This document shows, in pieces, positions 16,490 through 24,631 of a stretch of DNA of 64,000 nucleotides. Source of the stretch: Agromyces sp. H17E-10 (lineage in GTDB: Bacteria > Actinomycetota > Actinomycetes > Actinomycetales > Microbacteriaceae). The notes below the pieces were generated by a model. The model was not told the DNA's origin. It was given only the letters and a program-made list of their open reading frames with translations, and searched no databases. Position 1 is the stretch's first letter; each line of letters begins with the position of its first letter. Made by a program: the position numbers and the translations under genes. The stretch is taken from contig NZ_CP095042.1 in the NCBI RefSeq assembly GCF_022919715.1, positions 124,001 to 188,000 of the forward strand. Direction: 5' to 3'.

Positions 16490-18386
16490 TGCCCCATGCC
16501 TTCTCGACCACACCAATCGCGCCGACGATCGAACTCTCTGTCGCCCCCTGTTTCCATGTCGCAATCACAGGACCGAACGTGCCCGCATCGAGGGTACGGA
16601 GTTTGATAATCGTCGCAGCTTGAACATCACCAGCGGGGAGCCCACGGAGTGCAGCTACAACGTCCAGAAGAATGCTGGACTGCTGTGCGCCAAGCCGCAG
16701 CAGACTCTCGACGGCAAAGTTCTGAAGGCCCGGCTGGTCACGGAGGCGCTTCCCAAGGTAGGCGACGAGCGTCCGAGCGTCTGCTTCTGGCAGCGCCGCG
16801 AGCGACTGATCGTCCACGCCGGCGCGATCCATCTTGAGGGAAGAGAGCAGCGCCGCAGCCACGTCGCGCAGTCGCTCGGGAAGCCCGGTGTCGATCACTT
16901 CGATCTTGGCGAAGGAAGCTGCGAGGTAGAGATATCCGGAAATTGTCGTGGCATCGAGTGCGGGCGGAAGCTTTGCCCAGCGCCGCAACGTATCTGTGAA
17001 CGATGACTCGTCGGCCGCCGCCGGAGCGGGCAGGGTGGGTACGGCGGCGAGTGCGGAATCCGCTTTCGCTGGACGCTTCTTCGACGCGGGTGCCTCGACC
17101 GGCTCAGCGGATTCTTGCTCGGCGGGTTTGGCAGGCGGGGCGCCATTGGCGGCGATATCGAGGGCATCCAACTGGTCACGGAGCTGACCGGTCGCCAACC
17201 AGTCCAGCACTGTATGAAAGTCGTCGGTGAGTATTCGTTCCAGCACCATGAGCTTCGCGATCTCGTCCGCCTTGAGCTCGAATCCACGGCGAGCAGCGAT
17301 CGACTGGCGAACGTTGAGGTCGTTCAAGAACCGCTTGATGCGGCGAGGATTACCCCGGAACTTCTCATAAAGAATCGGCGTCAGTCGAGCAGCGGTCACG
17401 AGGTGCTCGGCGAGCGCGCTTCCCTCTGCCACCTCCAGTCCGTCCAGACTTCCGGTCTCGAGACGTAGACGGTTGCATTCGGCAAGGAGATGATCGAACT
17501 CAGCGTCACGCTGCGCGAGGAGCAGGAAGAGGAATGCCTCGGTGTCGAATCGACTGAGTGCCGGAAGTGGGATCGTCGTCTGCACGATCTTGTGGAGATA
17601 TAGACGTGCCGGGGTTTCCTCCTCGGGCTCACCGGCAGGCGTGCCGAACTTCTGTGCGATCGCCTCGGCGACGCGATCCTCATCCGCAGCGATGACAAAC
17701 GACATGCCCTCGACCGATAGGAATAACCGGATCGCCTCCAGCGTCTCCACGACCGTCTCCGGGAGACACCGATCAAGGTCGTCAACTAGTACGACCACTC
17801 GCGCGATGTGGCTCAGCGCGGGATCTTTGAGGAGCGCGGCGAACTCTTCACGGAAGCCAGCCATTCCCTTCTCGGTTTCGAAGCTTTCCGGGTCATCGCT
17901 GACAAGACCGAAGACGTCGTCCAGGGTAGGGAGCTGCATGGTGATCGCCGTGCGAGCAGTCATCTTGACCGCCTTCGACCAATTCACCTTGCGTGCGAGC
18001 TTCTTCAGCCCGTCGACCACCGTCTTGGCTGCCGGATCCTCTGCCGCGAATTGTGTGTTCAGCGCTCCGAGAACCTCCCCAATGAGACTCTCCTTCGGCC
18101 CAATGGTTGGGTCGTAGCGCCAGGGCTGCGTGGAGACGACCAGGACCGTTTCATCGCCAGTCTCGGAACGGCTCGCAATCTCTGCCTGGATGAGCTCGAG
18201 CACTGACGTCTTGCCGCTACCCCACGCGCCGGATAGGCCAATCGCAATCGGATCGAGGTCATCTTCGAAGAGGGCATCGGTAGCCGTCTCTGCCACAGCC
18301 CGAAAGGCAAGCAGGTCAGTTGTCGCCGGCTCATCGGACCAAAGCGGAAACTCGGCACCATTGCTTTGTTGAGGTTCATTCCGCAT
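16479..18386 (-). CDS. qatA: QatA, KAP-family P-loop NTPase
   Basis: 635-residue KAP NTPase, the ATPase of the Qat system. Walker A GAWGSGKTS is at 53-61 and the KAP Walker B VVVLVDDLDRC ends at about residue 207, followed by the LSVEGMSFVIAADEDRVAEAI strand with the sensor region. Unlike many KAP proteins it has no membrane segments between the motifs, so it should be soluble. A helical region with an Ala/Pro-rich linker (about residues 405-460) follows. The ATG lies 1 nt after the stop of the DUF4041 gene. Together with QatB-D it defines a complete QatABCD cassette in the standard order. Confidence 0.92.
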   Translation of the reverse strand: MRNEPQQSNGAEFPLWSDEPATTDLLAFRAVAETATDALFEDDLDPIAIGLSGAWGSGKTSVLELIQAEIASRSETGDETVLVVSTQPWRYDPTIGPKESLIGEVLGALNTQFAAEDPAAKTVVDGLKKLARKVNWSKAVKMTARTAITMQLPTLDDVFGLVSDDPESFETEKGMAGFREEFAALLKDPALSHIARVVVLVDDLDRCLPETVVETLEAIRLFLSVEGMSFVIAADEDRVAEAIAQKFGTPAGEPEEETPARLYLHKIVQTTIPLPALSRFDTEAFLFLLLAQRDAEFDHLLAECNRLRLETGSLDGLEVAEGSALAEHLVTAARLTPILYEKFRGNPRRIKRFLNDLNVRQSIAARRGFELKADEIAKLMVLERILTDDFHTVLDWLATGQLRDQLDALDIAANGAPPAKPAEQESAEPVEAPASKKRPAKADSALAAVPTLPAPAAADESSFTDTLRRWAKLPPALDATTISGYLYLAASFAKIEVIDTGLPERLRDVAAALLSSLKMDRAGVDDQSLAALPEADARTLVAYLGKRLRDQPGLQNFAVESLLRLGAQQSSILLDVVAALRGLPAGDVQAATIIKLRTLDAGTFGPVIATWKQGATESSIVGAIGVVEKAWGNGN

Positions 18387-18387
18387 T

Positions 18388-19878
18388 TCACACGACCCCG
18401 CCAGGCACGGCGCTCGCGCGCCATTCGACGGCCGCGGGCTCTACGGTGTATTCGATGATCTCGACGGCGTGCGCCTTGAGTGCGTCGAGCACTTCGGTCG
18501 GGGTGACTCGGAAGTACTCGCGACGATGGTTGACCTTGTTGACGCGTTGTTCGGCGAAGGTGGTGTGGAGCATGTTCTCGACGCCGACAGCATCGTCTGC
18601 GAAGAACAGGGCGTGGACATCGAATCGGAATGGGACCGAAGCATCACCGAGTTCATTGACGCGATCCATTGGCTCGAGGCGGCGCGTCATGCCGATCTTG
18701 ACCATGTTCTCGCCGAACGCACCGATGTTGGAGATGACGTAGACGTACCCCGCACGGATGTTCGCCGCACGGTAATCGACATCCTCGATCGCCCGGTCTA
18801 CGTCCGAAAGCTTTTCGCGCATCCGCTCGGCGCCTTCGATATCCCCCTTAGCCTCCAGGGCTGCGAGGGCGGAGAGGTAGTGAGCCTTTTCCTTTTCGAG
18901 GCGCTCGTGTTCCCGTGCGAGTTCTTGTTCGGCCTTGCGCTGTTCGCGCAGTTCAGCGCGGTGCTCGCGTTCTCGTTCCTTCTCTTCCTGCAGAGTCCGC
19001 AGGTGTCGGTTGGCGAGTTCCATTTCTCGGAGTCGAAGCTGCTGGTAGTACGGCGTGATGCTCAGATCGATCATCGTGCCCTGCCTCGCGATCTGCTCGG
19101 CGACCTTTGTGAGGCGCTGCTGCGCCGCCGCCAAGTTCCCTGCTCGCATCATCTTGACTGCGTTCTCCGCCTCCGCGTTGTACGCGCGAAGGAGGATCTT
19201 GCTCATGTCATTGACGAACTTGCGACCCTTGGCTGCCGAGTTGTTGAACGTGAACCCCTGAGCGGCAACCGTCGCCTTCCCATTTCGCACTGCGTCCTTG
19301 ATCTGTCCACGAAGGTGCTCCAAGTCGCCAGCGAGTTGCGCCGACGTTTCGGCAGGGTGCTCGAAGTCAAAGATCCCGAGCTCTTGAAGCGAAGCGGCGT
19401 CTCGGAGGTTCACGACCTCGGACTTCGCCGACGCGATCTCGCCCTCGAGCCGGTGGTTCTCCGCAAGGAGCTTCTCGTGGCGCTTCGAAGCGGTTCGGAT
19501 TGCCGAGTCCCATTCGTCCCGGGACTTCGCTTGTTCCGCTTCTGCCGCGGCGCGGGCGTGGGCGATTTCGGAATCGATCTGGGCCCGGTACTCGTCGATC
19601 TCACCGAACTCCTTCAGTCCGTGCTTCTCGACGAGGGCCTCAAGCTCCTCCAGCCGACCGCGAGTTCGACGCCCGAACAGGTCGAGCGATTTGGCACCTT
19701 TCGACTGTTTCGTCTCAGTTCCTCTTGCCGGGGCGTGCGCGCTCGGGACTGGCTGCGCAGCAGCGGCCACGTCCGGTGCGGCGGGGCTGCGATGGTCAGT
19801 CCACTGTTGACCGTCCCACCACCGCAATGTGTTCGGGGTGGTTTCATCAGGGAACCAGCCGGCAGGAGCGTTCGTCAT
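18388..19878 (-). CDS. DUF2510–coiled-coil–DUF4041–GIY-YIG (T5orf172) protein, first gene of the Qat operon
   Basis: 496 residues. Residues 6-30 (GWFPDE...LRWWDGQQWTDH) are a DUF2510 motif. A long coiled coil (about 70-165) is followed by a DUF4041 region with LQELGIFDFEHP, a second highly charged coiled coil (about 285-365) and a C-terminal GIY-YIG/T5orf172 domain: GYVYVISN, VKIGMTRR and VENMLHTTF carry the Tyr, Arg and Glu of the nuclease core. GGAGG lies 8 nt before the ATG. It ends 1 nt before qatA, so it heads the operon. DUF4041 GIY-YIG proteins occur on phages and defence islands; sensor or endonuclease action is inferred. Confidence 0.85.
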   Translation of the reverse strand: MTNAPAGWFPDETTPNTLRWWDGQQWTDHRSPAAPDVAAAAQPVPSAHAPARGTETKQSKGAKSLDLFGRRTRGRLEELEALVEKHGLKEFGEIDEYRAQIDSEIAHARAAAEAEQAKSRDEWDSAIRTASKRHEKLLAENHRLEGEIASAKSEVVNLRDAASLQELGIFDFEHPAETSAQLAGDLEHLRGQIKDAVRNGKATVAAQGFTFNNSAAKGRKFVNDMSKILLRAYNAEAENAVKMMRAGNLAAAQQRLTKVAEQIARQGTMIDLSITPYYQQLRLREMELANRHLRTLQEEKEREREHRAELREQRKAEQELAREHERLEKEKAHYLSALAALEAKGDIEGAERMREKLSDVDRAIEDVDYRAANIRAGYVYVISNIGAFGENMVKIGMTRRLEPMDRVNELGDASVPFRFDVHALFFADDAVGVENMLHTTFAEQRVNKVNHRREYFRVTPTEVLDALKAHAVEIIEYTVEPAAVEWRASAVPGGVV

Positions 19879-19950
19879 CGTTCGGGCCTCCGCATGTGCG
19901 ATCGACGGCTCGTAGGGCAGAGCCGCAACTTCACAACGCTATCGACGGAA

Positions 19951-19977
19951 CGAGAACGAAGAGACCCCCCGTTCTCG
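19951..19977. promoter_or_regulatory. 8-bp inverted repeat upstream of the Qat operon; rest of 19879-20278
   Basis: CGAGAACG (19951-19958) and CGTTCTCG (19970-19977) are exact complements across 11 nt, 73 bp before the first start codon of the Qat operon: a candidate operator. The remaining 19879-20278 holds no gene I can support. On the plus strand near 20095-20198 a short in-frame stretch reading GYDEGFGDGARQG looks like the tail of a lost gene. Confidence 0.4.
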
Positions 19978-20278
19978 GGGGTACGTCACGTCCCTGGGCG
20001 CGGCCGAGCCATCAGGACAGATCATGTGTCCTCGGGACGACGGCCCCCCGACCGCTCACCATGTCAGGATCAGCTCGAGCGGCGGAGCTACACATATGCC
20101 AACCCGGCATTGGGCACGGCTACGACGAGGGCTTCGGCGACGGCGCGCGACAGGGAGGCGTTGTCGGCACCTCGTACCCATCGGCGTCGGCGCCGTGATC
20201 GACGGTGTCGATCGACACCCGCACACAGCCGTCTCAACCTGGTCCCGTGTTACTAGACGCGTCGCCGGATCGCATCCC

Positions 20279-21208
20279 TCATGGAGACACTCTCGCCATG
20301 TCGGACCGGCGGCGAGTTCTGATCCACCGCGTAACGCGGAGGTCGCTGAGGTCGAATCGACCGTCGGGCATTGCGGCTCGGATGCTCGCTTCATCGAACG
20401 GGCGCGCTGGTCGGAGTCCTTCGGGAAGTTCAGGGGCCTGCGGCGCTGCTTCGTTCACGCCTTCGGCGAGCATTTGAGCTTGTGCTTTCGCGACCAGCGG
20501 TGTGACCATCAGCCACTCCGTAAGCTGCGCGAGAACTCGGATCGACCAAACTGGTGCGCGAACGTACAGCGGGTGGCGGCCCGCAACGCCCGCAATTCGG
20601 CGCACAGCCGCACCGAGTTCCAGTTCCTCCGCACCCATGACGGCGACGGTCGGATCGGTGATCCGTCCCTCGAGAGCCGCGACCAGCACCTCAACGGCGT
20701 CCGCGACCTGGACGGGCCGCACCATTCGTTCTTGGTAGCCGACGGTGGCGAAGACGGGAAATGTCCGCACGGCGCGCGTCACGTGGTCGACCATGTGATC
20801 GCCTGAGCCATAGATCATTCCCGACTTGAGAATCGTATGGTCGAGGCCTGAGTCACGGAGCAATTCCTCGGCAGCCCATTTCGTGTCGTGGTACCTGGAC
20901 CCGCTATCGGGTCGGGCGCGAAGGAAGCTGAGCATGACGATCCGCTTCACTCCAGCCCGGCGAGCAGCTTCGATGACGGCGCTCGTGCCTTCTACGTGGA
21001 CTCTCTCGAAGGTCTGGTCGCCGATCTCGCGATTAATGCCGGCACAGTGCGCGACCGCGTCGCATCCTGCGAAGGCGGCCACGAGGGCATCGACATCCGT
21101 GATGGCAGTGCCGGTGCGGCGCGAGACGACCACAGTCTCCGTCGGATTCAGTCGTTCAGCCAGGTGTCGACCGACGAAGCCAGTCCCGCCAGTGATGGCT
21201 ACCCGCAT
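20279..21208 (-). CDS. NAD(P)-binding SDR/epimerase-like protein
   Basis: 309-residue atypical short-chain dehydrogenase. The nucleotide site GGTGFVGRH is at residues 7-15, a YHDTK active-site Tyr-Lys pair follows at about 128-132, and the SGMIYGSGDHM loop matches the NmrA/complex-I 39-kDa-subunit (NDUFA9-like) group, which bind NAD(P) as sensors or reductases. GAAGGAGA 8 nt upstream fixes the ATG at 21208. Divergent from an ArsR regulator across 68 bp, hence probably under its control. Substrate unknown. Confidence 0.85.
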   Translation of the reverse strand: MRVAITGGTGFVGRHLAERLNPTETVVVSRRTGTAITDVDALVAAFAGCDAVAHCAGINREIGDQTFERVHVEGTSAVIEAARRAGVKRIVMLSFLRARPDSGSRYHDTKWAAEELLRDSGLDHTILKSGMIYGSGDHMVDHVTRAVRTFPVFATVGYQERMVRPVQVADAVEVLVAALEGRITDPTVAVMGAEELELGAAVRRIAGVAGRHPLYVRAPVWSIRVLAQLTEWLMVTPLVAKAQAQMLAEGVNEAAPQAPELPEGLRPARPFDEASIRAAMPDGRFDLSDLRVTRWIRTRRRSDMARVSP

Positions 21209-21276
21209 GGTCGCATCTCCTTCGCTTATTAGCAATGAAGCTACACTGTATTTCGCAAGGGTGCTATATTGCAAAC
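21209..21276. promoter_or_regulatory. Divergent promoter between SDR and arsR-like genes
   Basis: For the arsR-like gene, TATATT (21265-21270) lies 6 nt before the ATG, giving a leaderless mRNA. The 68-bp gap is AT-rich compared with its surroundings and holds GCAAT (21229-21233) and ATTGC (21268-21272) as distant inverted half-sites, the latter overlapping the -10 box. Suited to repression by the ArsR protein. Confidence 0.5.
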
Positions 21277-21609
21277 ATGGCAGATACAGCGTCCGACATC
21301 TTCGCGGCTCTTGCGCACCCGACTCGCCGACAGATTCTGCAGGACCTCAAGGACGGCGAGCTGGCCGCGGGCGAGATCGCTGCCCGCTTCAATGCCACCG
21401 GCCCGACGATCTCTCGACACCTGGCCGTGCTCAGGCAGGCGGGACTCGTGACCGAAAGGCGTGATGCGAACCGCATCCTGTACTCGCTCGTCGGCGAACG
21501 ACTCGCACTGTCCGTCGGGGACTTCCTCTCGACGGTGTGCCCGGAGCAGATCGTGCTGCGAGAGGTCCGGAAGCGCGGCACCGATCGTGCAGCAGAGGCA
21601 CGGGCGTGA
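21277..21609 (+). CDS. ArsR/SmtB-family regulator
   Basis: 110-residue winged-helix repressor. FAALAHPTRRQILQDL near residues 10-25 is the classical ArsR opening, with the recognition helix at GPTISRHLAVLRQAGLV (about 45-61) and the wing at RDANRILYSL. No CxC metal motif, so it probably senses something other than a metal, or acts with a partner. The stop overlaps the next gene's GTG, and the SDR gene is divergent, making a three-gene regulatory unit. Confidence 0.9.
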   Translation: MADTASDIFAALAHPTRRQILQDLKDGELAAGEIAARFNATGPTISRHLAVLRQAGLVTERRDANRILYSLVGERLALSVGDFLSTVCPEQIVLREVRKRGTDRAAEARA

Positions 21610-22334
21610 GCCTCGCCGCGCTCATTACCCCTTGGTACCGGCGCACCTCACCCCGAGCCGGAGCTGGGCCGACCACGACCGGATCGGTCGACGCAACGCC
21701 AATCCTTGACCATGAATCGGCTGCGATCGCCTGGCTCGTCGACCGCTCGCGACGGCACGCCGCATCAGGCGACCAAATGGCCGTGCTCGAGGCAGCGCAC
21801 GCATTCATCCGTGACGAGGTTCGCGCTGTGTACGCCCTCGCGGAGAACACCCCCGCGTCCCGCACGCTCACGCGAGGCTTTGGATCATGCAGCCAACGTC
21901 TTGCAATTCTCGAAAGCGTCGCCCGCTCAATCGGCGTCGCAACCCGAGTCCGCGCTCTCCTCATTGATCGCTCGTTCTGGTACCCGCGCTTCCCTCACAT
22001 CGGGTTCGCTCTTCCGGACCGGATACTCCTCGCCTGGCCGGAGTTCGACGTTGATGGATGGCGACCCGCCTCCGAGCTGTTCGGCCCGATCGGCTGCCGG
22101 GGCGGCGGATCCTTCACCAACCGCGGCTCTGAGACCCTCTTCGAGGCCGTTGGACGTTGTGCAGTTGACTGGGACGGCCACACAGACGGGAGTGCGTTCG
22201 ACCTCTCGCAATTCGTTCGGGCCGACTATGGGTACTTCACGAATCGCGACGATGCATTTCATGAGCTTGGCCAAACCCTCTGCGCCCCCTCACGATTCGT
22301 CGCGGACCCCATACTCCGCCGCGTCGCCGCGTAA
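21606..22334 (+). CDS. Transglutaminase-like domain protein
   Basis: 242-residue protein of the transglutaminase/protease-like fold. The catalytic Cys is in FGSCSQRLAILESVARSIGVATRVR (about residue 100), the typical helix that follows the Cys; the His is likely in RFPHIGFAL and an acidic partner in WPEFDVDGW. A helical N-terminal part (AWLVDRSRRHAASGDQMAVLEAAHAFIRDEV) matches family members that act on small molecules or peptides. The GTG start overlaps the arsR stop (GTGA) and the product lacks a signal peptide. Partnership with the SDR enzyme is inferred from shared control. Confidence 0.8.
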   Translation: MSLAALITPWYRRTSPRAGAGPTTTGSVDATPILDHESAAIAWLVDRSRRHAASGDQMAVLEAAHAFIRDEVRAVYALAENTPASRTLTRGFGSCSQRLAILESVARSIGVATRVRALLIDRSFWYPRFPHIGFALPDRILLAWPEFDVDGWRPASELFGPIGCRGGGSFTNRGSETLFEAVGRCAVDWDGHTDGSAFDLSQFVRADYGYFTNRDDAFHELGQTLCAPSRFVADPILRRVAA

Positions 22335-22514
22335 CACACAGCCGTTTGCGGGCTGACGCCACAGACACAAGGTCCGCGATTGTGAGTATCGGGTTCAAGC
22401 ATGGTTACTCGATGTGCTCAAAAGGGGATTCCCGTTGCGGGCCTTGTGCGCGGATGCTGCGGCGTTCGGGCTACGCGCAATGTCGTCCACAAACACGGAG
22501 GCACTCTCCGGGCG

Positions 22515-22697
22515 TCAGCGCCTTCTGCGCGGCTTGCTTGGACGCTCGATCGGCGAGCCGTGCCCGACGACGTGCCACCATCCGCAATAGGGGCACCGGA
22601 CGGCACTGGCACCCTTAGCAACTCCCGCCGCTACAGTCGCAGCCTCAGCCTGCGTTCCGATCGGTGCACGGCCCGTGCGACATCTCACGCCTCTCAT
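22515..22697 (-). CDS. Doubtful small zinc-ribbon-like protein; remainder of 22335-22862 empty
   Basis: 60 residues with one RCPYCGWWHV motif and a basic tail. Small mobile-element proteins often look like this, but a full zinc ribbon needs a second Cys pair that is not seen, and no clear ribosome site precedes the ATG. I see no other supportable gene between the transglutaminase stop at 22334 and the IS end at 22863. Confidence 0.3.
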   Translation of the reverse strand: MRGVRCRTGRAPIGTQAEAATVAAGVAKGASAVRCPYCGWWHVVGHGSPIERPSKPRRRR

Positions 22698-22908
22698 GCT
22701 TCGAACGTATCGGTGAGGTCCGACATCGCGGCTTGGCCTTGCAAGGCCTTACCCAGTCCACGACTCGGTCGCCGAGCCAACGACGATGCGCTGCGCCTGC
22801 TAGCGCTCCCCTCGTGGCCGGCACTCCGTCGCCCGCAGCCTCAAACGTCGGGCGCCTCGAGATGAATCGCCCTGGGTTTGGTTCCGTCTTCTTTAGGAGG
22901 ATGGAAGT

Positions 22909-23223
22909 ATGCCCCGTCAGTATCCGCCGGAGTTCCGGCAGCGCGCGTTGCGGTTGCTCGAGGAATCGTTGCCGGACCATGAGTCCGAGTACGAAGCGAT
23001 CCGGCAGGTCTCGCGCAAGCTCGGCGTCAGCGCCGAGGCGTTGCGGAAATGGCGCCGCCAGTCCGAGGTCGATTCCGGTACCAAGCCGGGCGTCTCGACG
23101 GACCAGCAGGCCGAGCTGCGCCGGCTCAAGCGGGAGGTCGCCGAGCTGCGCCGGGCGAACGAGATCCTGAAGAGCGCGGCCGCGTTTTTCGCAGCGGAAC
23201 TCGACCGCCCCACGACGAGATGA
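22909..23223 (+). CDS. IS3-family transposase OrfA
   Basis: 104-residue DNA-binding subunit: a helix-turn-helix (VSRKLGVSAEALRKWRRQ, about residues 34-51) and a leucine-zipper-like C-terminal coiled coil (ELRRLKREVAELRRANEIL). GGAGG lies about 9 nt upstream of the ATG. Its stop overlaps the orfB start (ATGA). A T-run (GCGTTTTTCGC, near 23187) just before the end could allow the -1 frameshift that makes the OrfAB transposase. Confidence 0.93.
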   Translation: MPRQYPPEFRQRALRLLEESLPDHESEYEAIRQVSRKLGVSAEALRKWRRQSEVDSGTKPGVSTDQQAELRRLKREVAELRRANEILKSAAAFFAAELDRPTTR

Positions 23224-24146
23224 TCCGGTACGTCGACATGTTCAAGGATCAGTTCGGGGTCGAGGCCATCTGCCGCACACTGGGTGCGACAGCGTGTGGG
23301 TTCCTCACCGCCCGCGGCTACCGGGCTGCGAAAGCCCGGCCGGCTTCGGATCGGGCGATCCGGGACGAGATCCTCGGTGAGCAGATCGCCCGCCTGCATG
23401 CCGAGAACTACAGCGTGTACGGGGTCCGGAAGATGCACGCCCTGATGCGCCGACAAGGTTGGACGGTGGGCCGTGACCAAGTCGGGCGCATCATGCGATC
23501 ACTCGGATTACGCGGCGTGAAACGCGGCAAACGGGTCTTCACGACCAAGCCTGACCCGGCCGCGGTGATGCCGAAGGATCTCGTGAAGCGGCGCTTCACC
23601 GCTGACGGCCCGCGCCGGTTGTGGGTGGCCGATATCACCTACGTGCGCACCTGGCAGGGGTTCGCGTACACCGCGTTCGTGATCGACGTGTACTCCCGCC
23701 GGATCGTGGGCTGGAACGTGGCAGCCACGCTGAAGGCTGAGATCCTGCCACTGCAAGCGCTGAACATGGCCGCCTTCCAAGCCGGCGGTGACCTGGACCA
23801 GCTGGTCCATCACGCCGATCACGGATCGAACTACCTGTCACTCGTGTACACCGACCGGATCGCCGAACTCGGCGCGAAAGCATCGACCGGGACCGTCGGC
23901 GACAGCTACGACAACGCCCTCGCGGAAGCGGTGAACGGGCTCTACAAGACCGAACTGATCCGTCAGCAAGGCCCCTGGCGCACCGTCGAGCAAGTCGAGC
24001 TCGCGACCCTGGAATGGGTGTGGTGGTGGAACAACCAGCGACTGCACTCCGAACTCGGCTACCGAGCACCGGTCGAGGTCGAGGCCGCCCACTACGCTGA
24101 AATCGAATCACCCGTCCTGGCCACCGCCAGCCACGGAAACCGATAG
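23220..24146 (+). CDS. IS3-family transposase OrfB (DDE integrase core)
   Basis: 308-residue catalytic subunit. An HTH_21-like region (ENYSVYGVRKMHALMRRQGW) precedes the rve core; the DDE residues are visible in VADITYV (first Asp), HHADHGSNY (second Asp) and YDNALAEAVNG (Glu). No frameshift or stop interrupts it, so the element should be active if OrfAB is made by frameshifting across the overlap with orfA. Its frame remains open upstream to 23049, as expected for a frameshifted fusion. Confidence 0.94.
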   Translation: MIRYVDMFKDQFGVEAICRTLGATACGFLTARGYRAAKARPASDRAIRDEILGEQIARLHAENYSVYGVRKMHALMRRQGWTVGRDQVGRIMRSLGLRGVKRGKRVFTTKPDPAAVMPKDLVKRRFTADGPRRLWVADITYVRTWQGFAYTAFVIDVYSRRIVGWNVAATLKAEILPLQALNMAAFQAGGDLDQLVHHADHGSNYLSLVYTDRIAELGAKASTGTVGDSYDNALAEAVNGLYKTELIRQQGPWRTVEQVELATLEWVWWWNNQRLHSELGYRAPVEVEAAHYAEIESPVLATASHGNR

Positions 24147-24193
24147 GAACCAAACCCAGGGCGATTCAAGAGAACAACTCGATGCGATCATCC

Positions 24194-24631
24194 TCAACGT
24201 CTCCGGTGCCACGGGTCGCGCACGGAAGTATCCAGGACGGCGCGGTTCAGCTCGGTGATCGCGCGCACGACAGGCGCCCACTTGCCGTCCAGCCGAAGGG
24301 TGCCCGATCGAATCAGGCCACCGAGGGCGGAGAGAACATTGGTGACCGCGCGGGGTGATTCACTCACCCGTCGGACACACTCGACGATGTCGTGACCTTC
24401 GTCGATGGTCCGGATCGACTCAACAGTCTCGACGACAGTACGTTCCACTATGCGGACTTGGAACGCTTCCGGTTTGCGGGCCTGTCGGTCTTCGTAGGCT
24501 GCCTTTCGGCACGCAGGCCCGCAGTAGACCCGCGGCCGACCGGTGGTCGCTGACGTCGGTAGCGGTGCGCCGCAGCGAACGCATCGAGTTGGAGGGATTC
24601 GCCGAGTGGTGGTCCTCTGCCGGGTGATCAT
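24194..24631 (-). CDS. Zinc-ribbon hypothetical protein of the mobile element
   Basis: 145 residues. Residues 17-41 hold CVRC...YCGPACRKAAYEDRQARK: two Cys pairs, a treble-clef-like zinc ribbon that resembles those of FCS/MYM type proteins, followed by a helical C-terminal part. Such proteins are common on actinobacterial integrative elements, where they are thought to bind nucleic acid; the role is unknown. ATG at 24631. The IS inserted 25 bp past its stop. Confidence 0.7.
   Translation of the reverse strand: MITRQRTTTRRIPPTRCVRCGAPLPTSATTGRPRVYCGPACRKAAYEDRQARKPEAFQVRIVERTVVETVESIRTIDEGHDIVECVRRVSESPRAVTNVLSALGGLIRSGTLRLDGKWAPVVRAITELNRAVLDTSVRDPWHRRR

Larger units (their letters stand above)
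22863..24168 (+). mobile_element. IS3-family insertion sequence, complete (1306 bp)
   Basis: Terminal inverted repeats of 23 bp match exactly (22863-22885 and 24146-24168), start TGAATCGCCCTGGG and end in CA as in the IS3 family. The three bases on each side are AGA (22860-22862 and 24169-24171), a 3-bp target duplication. Contains overlapping orfA and orfB with an intact DDE core. The perfect ends and duplication point to recent insertion. It sits 25 bp downstream of a zinc-ribbon gene and breaks no recognisable gene. Confidence 0.95.
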
